This document shows, one piece after another, positions 18,141 through 26,117 of a stretch of 64,000 nucleotides of DNA. The first letter of the stretch is position 1. The number at the start of each line of letters is the position of its first letter. This DNA is from CAZRAL01 sp964598005. Lineage in GTDB: Bacteria > Pseudomonadota > Gammaproteobacteria > Burkholderiales > Usitatibacteraceae. The notes below the pieces were generated by a model, which was not told the origin of the DNA, did not search any database, and was given only the letters and a program-made list of their open reading frames with translations. Made by a program: the position numbers and the translations under genes. The DNA lies in assembly GCA_964598005.1 (NCBI GenBank), contig CAZRAL010000006.1, positions 1 through 64,000 on the forward strand, given 5' to 3'.

Positions 18141-18170
18141 AAAGAAGGGGCCTGTCGGCCCCTTCTTTTT
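18141..18170 (-). terminator. bidirectional intrinsic terminator after pilA
   Basis: A GAAGGGGCC/GGCCCCTTC stem with a 4-base loop is flanked by A-runs on one side and T-runs on the other, so it can terminate in both directions. It begins 30 bases after the pilA stop and would separate pilA from the EptA-like gene. Confidence 0.85.
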
Positions 18171-18199
18171 ATTTAATGCAAAACTTCTATTTTTGCTAA

Positions 18200-18679
18200 T
18201 CAACCACGGCAGGAACCGGGCAATAAATTAGGTGTAACGGTGGTACCATCATTAGACAATCCACAACGCCATGAATGCACTGCAATCCCAACATCCGAGT
18301 TTGTAACCGCGTCGTTAGCATTTTTCATTGGCACAAGCGTTACAACTGTGTTATCGATAGTTGTATCACCAAAACCTGTAATTGTCACAGAAATCTTTCC
18401 TGCGTTAGTAGTATGGATCTCTTTTACATACTTCGTTCCAGCACCCGATGCCACTTCACAGCCCCAAGCATCGGCATCTGGCAACGTCGTTTTGGAGGTT
18501 GATTGTATTGTTTCGGTAATCGAGGTACGGCAAGCTGAAGCTGCCAGTATGACTTCTGACATTTTGGCGCGCTTGGTGTAATTCTGATACGCTGGCAGCG
18601 CCACGGCAGCCAGAATGCCGATAATCGCCACGACGATCATCAGTTCGATGAGGGTAAAACCTTGTTGAACACGTTTCAT
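18200..18679 (-). CDS. pilA: type IV pilin major subunit (PilA-like)
   Basis: This is the structural subunit of a type IV pilus. The type III (prepilin) leader is MKRVQQG, cleaved before FTLIELMIVVAIIGILAAVALP. The conserved Glu5 is present, followed by PAYQNYTKRAKMSE, the betaproteobacterial continuation. Four cysteines in the globular domain (SACRTS, WGCEV, WRCGL, GSCRG) allow two disulfides, including a C-terminal D-loop. The open frame extends upstream, but the ATG at 18679 is preceded by AGGAGAATAT and gives the correct leader. The mature pilin is about 153 residues. A sigma-54 promoter lies upstream and a strong terminator downstream, so it is transcribed alone. Confidence 0.95.
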   Translation of the reverse strand: MKRVQQGFTLIELMIVVAIIGILAAVALPAYQNYTKRAKMSEVILAASACRTSITETIQSTSKTTLPDADAWGCEVASGAGTKYVKEIHTTNAGKISVTITGFGDTTIDNTVVTLVPMKNANDAVTNSDVGIAVHSWRCGLSNDGTTVTPNLLPGSCRG

Positions 18680-18743
18680 ATATTCTCCTTGTAGAGGGTT
18701 AAAATCTTTCAAACACCAAAAAGTGTGTTTGCGTTGGCTTAAA

Positions 18744-18759
18744 AGCAATTAGCGTGCCA
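18744..18759 (-). promoter_or_regulatory. sigma-54 (RpoN) promoter of pilA
   Basis: The minus strand reads TGGCACGCTAATTGCT, an exact match to the -24/-12 consensus TGGCAC-N5-TTGC. It lies 65-80 bases upstream of the pilA ATG, giving a leader of roughly 50 bases. In other bacteria pilA is commonly transcribed by RpoN with the PilS/PilR two-component system, and that is inferred here. PilR is not encoded in the window. Confidence 0.85.
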
Positions 18760-18895
18760 GTTTTTCGTTTGAAAATTCAGATGACACCTGCAAATGTTAA
18801 AGATGCATTAGGCGATTAATCTGAAATTTCTGATTTTTCTGTATGGCGCCTTGATTGGAAAATGTTAAAGGAATAAATAAATCACGCCCCAAAGC

Positions 18896-19052
18896 TGTCA
18901 TTCCGAGGAGTTTACGACGAGGAATCTGCTGTTCAGATTTCCCTTTTTGGAGAAGGGGCAGGATTAGTATGGAATTGTTCGGGGTGACCCATTTTTTTAC
19001 TCTCCGCATACGAAAAAAGCAGATTCCTCGTCGTAAACTCCTCGGAATGACA
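18896..19052. repeat. element with 35-bp perfect terminal inverted repeats
   Basis: Bases 18896-18930 (beginning TGTCATTCCGAGGAG and ending GAGGAATCTGCT) are perfectly mirrored at 19018-19052. The 87-base centre has a minor CTTTTTGGAGAAGGGG palindrome and no gene. TCATTCCGAGGAG-type sequences are common dispersed repeats in many bacterial genomes. The element lies upstream of the pilA promoter and downstream of the GAF-PilB gene, so it occupies much of the 460-base gap 18680-19139. Confidence 0.8.
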
Positions 19053-19139
19053 CACTAAAAGCACAAAAGTGACATTTTTTGTCAACTATCCGCCTGTTTT
19101 TGAACATCCTGTTTTTAAATAGGCTACTTTTTAAAAGAC

Positions 19140-21512
19140 CTACTTGATACAGACCGCCCGCACCTGCTTCATGTCAGTCACACCCATCATGACTTTTTCC
19201 ATACCATCCATTTTGAGGGTGGACATGCCCTCTTCCACACATTTGACGAAAAGATCGGCGACGCGCGCTTTTTCCTGCACCAGTTTTTTCACCGCGTCGC
19301 TCGCCACCATCAATTCGTGCAGCCCGACCCGGCCCTTGTAACCACTTCCACCGCAGGTGTCACAGCCCTTAGGGCGGTAGAAGGTCAATTTGCCATCCTT
19401 GCCATATTCCTTCAGCCAATAATCATAGAGCTTTTTGGCTTCGCCTTGCGGGTCTTTTTTCCATGGTTCGGTTTGCCGCAAATCCGCGGTATATTCGTTC
19501 ATGAATTGCTTTAGTTCTTCGCCATCGGGCGCATAGGCTTCTTTACAGGCTCCGCACAAGCGTTTGGCCAGCCGCTGTGCGAGGATGCCAAGCAGCGCAT
19601 CGGCAAAATTGAAGGGATCCATACCCATATCGAGCAGGCGGATCACCGCTTCCGGCGCGGAGTTGGTATGCAGGGTCGCAAATACCAGGTGTCCCGTGAG
19701 CGAGGCCTCGATGCCGATATGCGTCGTTTCGGCATCGCGCATTTCGCCGACCATGATGATGTCCGGGTCGGCACGCAAAAAGGCTTTCATCACCACGGCA
19801 AAGTCGATGACTTTTTTGTTGACCTGTACCTGCCGCAAGCCCTTTTGGGTAATTTCAACCGGGTCTTCTGCAGTCCAGATTTTGGTGTCCGGCGTATTGA
19901 GGTAGCCCAGTACCGAATGCAGAGTGGTTGTTTTACCCGAACCAGTCGGCCCGCAGACGAAAAATAATCCATACGGTCTGGAAACGGTTTGCACCAGATT
20001 GGTCCGGTTCTTGGTGGTCAAACCAAGTTTTTCCAAAGGAATCGGCTCGCCTGCCGCCAGAATACGCATGACAATATCCTCGACCCCGCCCGTGGTCGGA
20101 ATGGTCGCCACCCGCAGTTCGATATCGAGCGGGCCAAATTTCTTGAACTTGATCTTGCCATCCTGTGGCTTGCGCTTTTCCGAAATATCGAGATCGCACA
20201 TGATCTTGAGGCGTGCTATAAGGGCACTGCGGTAGTTGGAAGGCACTTCGATATAGGGTTCCAGCGTTCCATCCTTGCGGAAACGGATGCCGGTCTTGCC
20301 TTTACCGGGCAGCGGTTCGATATGAATATCAGACGCCCCCTGATTATAGGCGTCCATGATAATTTTATTGACCAGCTTGACCAATTCATTATCAGCGGCA
20401 GCCGAAAGCTCGTCCCCGCCCACTTCTACAACCTCGTTATCTTCATCAAGGTTTGAGAGCAGGTCACCGATATCGTCGGTACCCAAGCCATCGACGCCAA
20501 AAAATTGGTCGAGCGTCTGCGTAAAATCGCGCGCCGTGCATACTTTGTAAATCGGTTTTTGTTTGGGGAAAATATTTTCCACCACCCGTGAACTTTTTAC
20601 GTGCTCGGGGTCGGTGGTCATGACGATGATCCCCGCCTTACTGTCCTCAATAGGCAACCAGTTAGCCGATTGGGCATAATCTTTTTTGATGTTCTTCAAC
20701 AAATCGACCGGTTTGGGGCGATCAGCCTTGTATGGCACATATTCAACGCCAAAATATTTGGCCAATGCTGCGCCGATAATCTGCGGCTTGACCTGAAATT
20801 CATCGATAAGAATGTCTTCAACGTTTTTGTTTTTACGGCGCGCAGTTCGTGTTGCCAGCTCCAATTCGCCTTCGGATATAACATTGTCAATAATCAAATA
20901 TTCGAATTTGGACTTGATTGGCCCGCCGGCCTTCTGGCGTACGCGGAACGCGATAGCCAGGGTTTTCGCCAGCTCGGTCACGCCTTCTTCCGCCAATGGG
21001 GGAAAAGCAGTCCCCGCAAGATGATTGATGACCTGAATCACCCCCAGCAGATCGCCGCTTTCCGCAACAAGGATAGGTGCAACCATCATCTGCTTGGTAC
21101 GGTACCCCGTGCGCTGGTCAACTGCCTTGAGAAAAGATACGCTAGGCGAATAGCCTTTCAGTTCGGCATCATCGTAGACATCCTTGATATTCATGGGACG
21201 TTTGTTCATTGCGCTGTAACCTGCAATCGAACTTTCGGACAAGGGAAGTTTGATGTCCTTGAAAGAATTTAATCCTGATTTAACCTTGGAAACAATTGAT
21301 TGGCCATCCTCGGCCATGACATAAATCGTCAAGCGGTCCGCATTTAATAGCTGGCAGATGTCACGCGCCACATCGAGCATGATTTCATCGATATTCGATG
21401 TGGAATGAATGCGGTTGGTCACCGCCTGAAGTTTTTTGGAAAACTCCAGTCTCAACGATATATCGGCAACATTGAACGTGCCGGCTGATTTCGGATCTGT
21501 TACAGCACTCAT
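19140..21512 (-). CDS. GAF domain fused to PilB/GspE-type ATPase
   Basis: This 790-residue protein belongs to the secretion/pilus ATPase superfamily. An N-terminal GAF domain (about 25-195; DICQLLNADRLTIYV, VMVAPILVAESGDLLGVIQV-like strands) precedes an MshEN/GspE N-terminal domain (about 205-340) and the ATPase. Walker A is GPTGSGKTTT (about 518), the Asp box/Walker B is ADPDIIMVGEMRDAET, and the His box is TGHLVFATLHTN. Zinc cysteines appear as CGACKE (about 652) and CDTCGG (about 717). The GAF fusion suggests that a small molecule or signal controls pilus extension or secretion. A good ribosome-binding site (GAGAGGT) precedes the ATG. The canonical pilB would sit with pilC and pilD, which are absent here, so this is probably a second, specialised ATPase. 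Confidence 0.88.
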   Translation of the reverse strand: MSAVTDPKSAGTFNVADISLRLEFSKKLQAVTNRIHSTSNIDEIMLDVARDICQLLNADRLTIYVMAEDGQSIVSKVKSGLNSFKDIKLPLSESSIAGYSAMNKRPMNIKDVYDDAELKGYSPSVSFLKAVDQRTGYRTKQMMVAPILVAESGDLLGVIQVINHLAGTAFPPLAEEGVTELAKTLAIAFRVRQKAGGPIKSKFEYLIIDNVISEGELELATRTARRKNKNVEDILIDEFQVKPQIIGAALAKYFGVEYVPYKADRPKPVDLLKNIKKDYAQSANWLPIEDSKAGIIVMTTDPEHVKSSRVVENIFPKQKPIYKVCTARDFTQTLDQFFGVDGLGTDDIGDLLSNLDEDNEVVEVGGDELSAAADNELVKLVNKIIMDAYNQGASDIHIEPLPGKGKTGIRFRKDGTLEPYIEVPSNYRSALIARLKIMCDLDISEKRKPQDGKIKFKKFGPLDIELRVATIPTTGGVEDIVMRILAAGEPIPLEKLGLTTKNRTNLVQTVSRPYGLFFVCGPTGSGKTTTLHSVLGYLNTPDTKIWTAEDPVEITQKGLRQVQVNKKVIDFAVVMKAFLRADPDIIMVGEMRDAETTHIGIEASLTGHLVFATLHTNSAPEAVIRLLDMGMDPFNFADALLGILAQRLAKRLCGACKEAYAPDGEELKQFMNEYTADLRQTEPWKKDPQGEAKKLYDYWLKEYGKDGKLTFYRPKGCDTCGGSGYKGRVGLHELMVASDAVKKLVQEKARVADLFVKCVEEGMSTLKMDGMEKVMMGVTDMKQVRAVCIK

Positions 21513-21554
21513 GACTTTACCTCTCGAACTCCATCTATCGGTATGGCGGCACGG

Positions 21555-22322
21555 TTACAAATCAAATACCATGCCGTTCTCAAGCATGCGCGGTTTCCAT
21601 TTTGCCGCATCGCGGGCAATTTCATTCATGGTTAATTGCACTTCGCCCGGTTTTAAATGCGTAATATAGATTTCAACCGCCCGTTCCAGTTTCGCCAGTT
21701 CCTCCGCCAGCATACTTGGGCATAAATGTTTCGATGCGATAGCGATATCTTTTTCCTTGTTGGAAAAAGCTGTTTCGATAATCAAATATTTCAGATTGGC
21801 CGTGGCATTGGCAACTTTCCACAATTCATCGTTGGTTGATGTATCCCCGCTGAACAAGAGGCTGTGCTGGCCGCTATCCAGCAAATAACCAACGGCGGGA
21901 ACAACATGATTGGCGGGAATAGCCGTTATTTTTCGTTTACTCTTTACTACGGTTTCGCCAATCCTGATTTCGCGATACGCCATAAAGGGATTACTTAGAT
22001 TAGGGATTTGCGAAAAGTCTGGCCATAATTTATCGTTGAATAGATGATCCTTGAGTATTTGCAAAACCGCTGCTGTAGCGTAAAGGGTAATCGGCTTGTT
22101 ACGCATCCAGCAGACCGTATCCACCAGAAACGCAATACTGGTGACATGATCCAGATGGGAATGTGTAATAAAGATATGATCTATTTTTGCTAATTGCTCA
22201 ACGGAAAGATCACCAACGCCTGTACCCGCATCAATGAGGATATCATCGTCGATCAACATTGAGGTTGTACGAAATTGCCCGCCAATCCCGCCGCTACATC
22301 CTAGTATTTTTATGCGCATCAT
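21555..22322 (-). CDS. metallo-beta-lactamase-fold hydrolase, class II cAMP phosphodiesterase-like
   Basis: The 255-residue protein has the metal-binding motif ITHSHLDHVTS, a second-site histidine in NHVVPAVGY, LLFSGDTSTND and a final histidine in YITHLKPGE. The CSGGIGGQFRTTSMLI start and the HSHLDH spacing resemble class II cyclic-nucleotide phosphodiesterases, with RNase Z-like enzymes as an alternative. Its position between an FHA protein and a GAF-PilB ATPase would fit cyclic-nucleotide turnover feeding the GAF domain; that is inference. The gene ends 42 bases before the ATPase start, so the two are probably co-transcribed. Confidence 0.75.
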   Translation of the reverse strand: MMRIKILGCSGGIGGQFRTTSMLIDDDILIDAGTGVGDLSVEQLAKIDHIFITHSHLDHVTSIAFLVDTVCWMRNKPITLYATAAVLQILKDHLFNDKLWPDFSQIPNLSNPFMAYREIRIGETVVKSKRKITAIPANHVVPAVGYLLDSGQHSLLFSGDTSTNDELWKVANATANLKYLIIETAFSNKEKDIAIASKHLCPSMLAEELAKLERAVEIYITHLKPGEVQLTMNEIARDAAKWKPRMLENGMVFDL

Positions 22323-22498
22323 GGCCCCGAATTAGCCGCAACGACCATTTAGTAATATTTTTTGGCCCGAGCGGAATGACTGATCAAATAGCCATTATGC
22401 GGAATCCCAGGCGAAAAATATGTGCGGTACTTCACATCTTTCCGTACAGCGCGTAATTTTGTACGTCACTCACATGAATATGTTCGTACAAAACCGGG

Positions 22499-23266
22499 TT
22501 ACGGCTTGTAGAAAAACTCCATTTTCACTCCGGCAATTTCGATCAAATCATGATCGTTTAATACCTTAGCCTGTGCTCCCAGAGCCGTACCATTAACAGT
22601 CGGGAAATTGGCTCCCTCTACATGGGTAATGAAATACCCTGTCGGTCGGCGGGTAATAACCGCGACTTGAGCACCCGGTTTGCCGATCGTCGTAAGATTT
22701 TTGGTCAGCTCCAGCACGCGTCCAGCCGCCGCCCCTGACAACACTTGAATGGCTGCCTCGCGTACCGCACCGGCAACTTCCGCATGCGCTGGCGATTTTA
22801 TTGGTGCAGATGCTATTGAAGGCGCAGCAGGAGTTGGTGCTGTTATAGAGGGATTAAAAGCCTTCAAATTGTTTTGCGTGTCAGACATTTTTGGTGCCGT
22901 TGCACTGGCTGGCGCCACAGCAGGCGGTTTGCGGATAATCATGGTCTTTTCAAAATCGGCCTGGTTCGCTGTATTGGGAGCATCGTTGAAATATTTAAGT
23001 TTGTGTTTGCCAATTTCTATGACATCGTTGTTTTGCAAAAAATGTTTTTTAACCGGCTTACCATTCACCAATGTACCGTTGGTGCTGTTCAGGTCTTCGA
23101 TAAAGGAATCGCTGAGAATGGTGATAATGGCAGCGTGCTCTCCGGAAACCGCCAGATTATCGACCTGGATATCGTTATGCGGCTTGCGCCCAAGCGTTGT
23201 CCGCTCTTTATTGAGCGGGATTTCCTTGAGTACGGTTCCATCGACGCTTAAAATCAGTTTTGCCAT
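22499..23266 (-). CDS. protein with two FHA domains
   Basis: The 255 residues contain an N-terminal FHA domain with all key residues (TTLGRKPHNDIQ, VSGEHAAI, DLNSTNGTLVNGKPV). A Pro/Ala/Thr-rich linker (about 100-165) leads to a second, degraded FHA-like domain (TTIGKPGAQVAVITRR, TVNGTALGAQ) in which the Ser-x-x-His motif is missing. FHA domains bind phosphothreonine, so the first domain should recognise a target of a Ser/Thr kinase. The gene follows the PP2C phosphatase after 57 bases on the same strand. No kinase gene lies in the window. Confidence 0.88.
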   Translation of the reverse strand: MAKLILSVDGTVLKEIPLNKERTTLGRKPHNDIQVDNLAVSGEHAAIITILSDSFIEDLNSTNGTLVNGKPVKKHFLQNNDVIEIGKHKLKYFNDAPNTANQADFEKTMIIRKPPAVAPASATAPKMSDTQNNLKAFNPSITAPTPAAPSIASAPIKSPAHAEVAGAVREAAIQVLSGAAAGRVLELTKNLTTIGKPGAQVAVITRRPTGYFITHVEGANFPTVNGTALGAQAKVLNDHDLIEIAGVKMEFFYKP

Positions 23267-23323
23267 AGCCTTAATTCCCCAATAAACCTGTTATGCCGTT
23301 GTTTTTAAAAAAGCAGCGGAGTT

Positions 23324-24139
23324 TTAATCGAACCAGCCCTTAACCCGCTTCAACAGCCCTTTTTTTGCTGCAAAATCGCTGTTTACCTTCACTAACATCA
23401 CCGAGACATTATCACGCCCGCCCGCATCATTGGCAGATTGAATCAACTGTAGGGCTGTTACTTCCAGATTTGCCTTGAGCGCGATCAACGTCATCTGGAT
23501 TTCCTCGTCATCGATCATGTCGTTCAGTCCGTCGGAGCACAATAAATATATATCACCGATACGCGTATCGTAACTGTGAATTTCTGCTTCGACTTCGGCA
23601 TCGATCCCCAAGGCACGAGTGACCAAGTTTTTATTATGCGATTGCCGCGCATCTTCCTTGCTGATCAGGCCAGAATCGATTTGCTCCTGCAGTAACGAAT
23701 GATCCCGGGTAATTTGTTCCAGTGTTTCCTTACGCAAACGGTAAAGGCGCGAATCGCCAATATGACCCACGGTCAGAAAATTATCGTAAAACAAACATGC
23801 GACCAGGGTGGTTCCCATTCCTGCGCATTGTGGATCCTTTTTTGCCGCTTCAAAAATAGCAGTGTTAGCTAGGCGCACCTGCTCTTGAATAAGCCTTTCT
23901 GCCAGTGCCTTGGCACTCTCCCGATCCAATTGGGCAGGCTTCCATGCCTGCGCAAGGCCAGACGCAATCAGTGAGGTGGCCATTCCGCTTGCGACTTCAC
24001 CCGCGTTATATCCTCCCATGCCATCGGCCAGCACCACAATTCCCAACTCAGGACGTGTTTCGACACAATCCTCGTTGTGGTCGCGCACCTGTCCCGGGTC
24101 GGTCATGCTGACTATTTCCAGTGCCCCTGTTAAAACCAC
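23324..24139 (-). CDS. PP2C-family serine/threonine protein phosphatase
   Basis: This Stp1-type phosphatase removes phosphate from Ser/Thr using two metal ions. All metal-binding aspartates are in their usual contexts: VRDHNEDCVE, VLADGMGGYNAGE, LLCSDGLNDM and DAGGRDNVSVMLV. The protein is about 271 residues. The open frame begins at a GTG at 24151, but that codon lies in or before the GGGAGGTG ribosome-binding site. The GTG at 24139, four bases after GGAGG, is preferred. It heads a four-gene run with the FHA, phosphodiesterase-like and GAF-PilB genes. The AT-rich gap upstream (24152-24437) holds no gene. Confidence 0.92.
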   Translation of the reverse strand: MVLTGALEIVSMTDPGQVRDHNEDCVETRPELGIVVLADGMGGYNAGEVASGMATSLIASGLAQAWKPAQLDRESAKALAERLIQEQVRLANTAIFEAAKKDPQCAGMGTTLVACLFYDNFLTVGHIGDSRLYRLRKETLEQITRDHSLLQEQIDSGLISKEDARQSHNKNLVTRALGIDAEVEAEIHSYDTRIGDIYLLCSDGLNDMIDDEEIQMTLIALKANLEVTALQLIQSANDAGGRDNVSVMLVKVNSDFAAKKGLLKRVKGWFD

Positions 24140-24437
24140 TTCACCTCCCACCCATACCGTTTATTCACTTTTTCGACCGGGCAATTTTGGTTGTGCCACC
24201 TAAGGCGTTGGCCTCGAATTTCATACTAAACATTTATAAAGTGATATCTTGTCAAACAGAAACTGATCAGGAATTTTTGTCACGCCAGAGCGGTTTAACG
24301 GGATATTTTTTTACATTAATAATAACTTAAAAAAAATATTTAAGGAACAATACTTGAATCAACCTAGATGCATATGATTTTTTTGAAAAAATAGAATTTA
24401 ATTTGCTATACAAGTAGCATTTTCTTTAGGTACAAAA

Positions 24438-26117
24438 CTATTCCGGTTTGGGCAACCCCCGTATTGGGACCAAATGTGTATTCCCTGCGATTACCCTTGC
24501 ATCTTCCCGCAAACGATATTCAGGACGAGCAAAACTGCGTTCAATTGAAAGGTGTATAGAGGTAAATCCGAGTAAGTCAGCAAAGGTTGGTAATACCGAA
24601 TCATTGCCAACCCATTTATCGGTGTTCGTCATAAGTGCCTGCCATTTTTCTGCATAAGTCGATCTGAATTCCGCATTTGCCCATACAAACAATGGGATGC
24701 GCTGTTCTTCTATCGAACCGTATACGCTACCGTGCCCAATCACCCCCTCTGCTCCAAATGCCTCACCATGGTCCGATACAAATAGCAGCGCCACTTTCCC
24801 CTTTAAAGGGCGAAGTTTTTGAATGATTTCAGCCAGTACCCAGTCGCTGTAGTGAGTCGTACTATCGTATAGATCCCGTTGATGGCAATTGCGATAGTTT
24901 TTCAAGCTAGCGGGGATTTCACAAATGCTGTCCCTTTGATGATCAAATTGGGGCCAGGACTCCGGAAATCTGTCTTTGTATGCAGAATGACTTCCCATCC
25001 AGTGCATTACAATCATTTTTTTCTGGTAGCGCGTATCCAGTGCCTGCTCAAAACTCGGGATTAGTTTTCCATCAGGTGGCCGACCATTTAATACTAATGG
25101 CATACTGGAAAAGTCCGGCTTTATCCTTAATTTGGCGATTATTTCTGCTTCCTGATTGGCTAGCCACCACGTAATGAAACCCTGTTCACGGAAAAGATCA
25201 AACAGGTTTGGTCTTGTATGTATTTGCTTATAATTTTCAGCTGCTGTTCCAGTCAGAATAAGCGGCACAGCGACCGCGGTTAGATTGGCGCCTGCATAAG
25301 CATGAGGAAAATTCAGGTATTCAGTCTTATCCAACTGCGCAAGTCTGGGAGAGGTTGCCCGTTTGTATCCATTGAGTTGCCATGCGGTACTTAATGAGGC
25401 ATCGGTAATAACAAGAACATAGGTTTCCATCTCTTTATCGAGCGGACGTTTTGAATTCCATGCAACAGTGGCATGATCTGCGCCATATGCCATCTGCGTC
25501 GCCAATGACAAAAATCCGTTCAGAAAAAACAGGGGATAAATTTGCGATGAAATTTCTGCCGATGCAGGAGAGGGGGGAGCAGATCGATCATCGGGAAAAT
25601 CATTCCATATCATTATCGCCAGCATCACAAAAATAAAGCAGATGCTGTAACCACGCTGATACCATGAATAGAGTTTTGTTTTTTCTGTTGTTTTCCAAAT
25701 AACCACAACACCCATAACACCGAATAGAACGATTGCAAAAAGGAGGCCCCAAGCCTGATGCAGTGATAAAAATGCAATCGCTTCCTGGAAAGTTGTCTGC
25801 GCAACTACAGTAAAAATACTTAATGGGACTCCGCGAAATTCCACCAGCAAAAACAAAAAAATCCAACCGAACCAGCCAGCAACAAAAAGCAGGGTGAAAT
25901 AGCCCCGGCGCGTTCTAGCTAAGAGATAAACTGTATTCAAAAAAAATAAGGCAAAACACGCATATAAAAACTTCCCGCCAATGTCGGGATAACTAGTCAT
26001 TTCTAGACACAACAATACGGGCAAAAAACTGATAGACAAACATACATTTCTTAATATTTTTATGGTCGCAACACTTTTAATGTAAACCCAAATATTTCTC
26101 TTAATCCGCCAAACCAT
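24438..26117 (-). CDS. second EptA-like sulfatase-fold transferase, membrane-bound
   Basis: The 559 residues form a membrane N-terminus (about five hydrophobic segments before residue 180) and a periplasmic sulfatase-fold domain. VLVITDASLSTAWQLNGY aligns with the family's GES-x-R-x-D segment but with altered residues. The catalytic threonine is in GANLTAVAVPLILTG (about 277). The SDHGEAFG and IGHGSVYG motifs supply metal ligands, and MHWMGSHSAY is typical of phosphoethanolamine transferases. It overlaps the preceding spermidine-synthase-like gene by 17 bases, so the two are coupled. It is a distant paralogue of the protein at 16023-17669. The acceptor is unknown. Confidence 0.8.
   Translation of the reverse strand: MVWRIKRNIWVYIKSVATIKILRNVCLSISFLPVLLCLEMTSYPDIGGKFLYACFALFFLNTVYLLARTRRGYFTLLFVAGWFGWIFLFLLVEFRGVPLSIFTVVAQTTFQEAIAFLSLHQAWGLLFAIVLFGVMGVVVIWKTTEKTKLYSWYQRGYSICFIFVMLAIMIWNDFPDDRSAPPSPASAEISSQIYPLFFLNGFLSLATQMAYGADHATVAWNSKRPLDKEMETYVLVITDASLSTAWQLNGYKRATSPRLAQLDKTEYLNFPHAYAGANLTAVAVPLILTGTAAENYKQIHTRPNLFDLFREQGFITWWLANQEAEIIAKLRIKPDFSSMPLVLNGRPPDGKLIPSFEQALDTRYQKKMIVMHWMGSHSAYKDRFPESWPQFDHQRDSICEIPASLKNYRNCHQRDLYDSTTHYSDWVLAEIIQKLRPLKGKVALLFVSDHGEAFGAEGVIGHGSVYGSIEEQRIPLFVWANAEFRSTYAEKWQALMTNTDKWVGNDSVLPTFADLLGFTSIHLSIERSFARPEYRLREDARVIAGNTHLVPIRGLPKPE

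Noticed and set aside
20601..21272. 223-codon plus-strand open frame opposite the GAF-PilB gene
   Set aside because: It is antisense to conserved GAF/MshEN coding sequence, with no recognisable motif.
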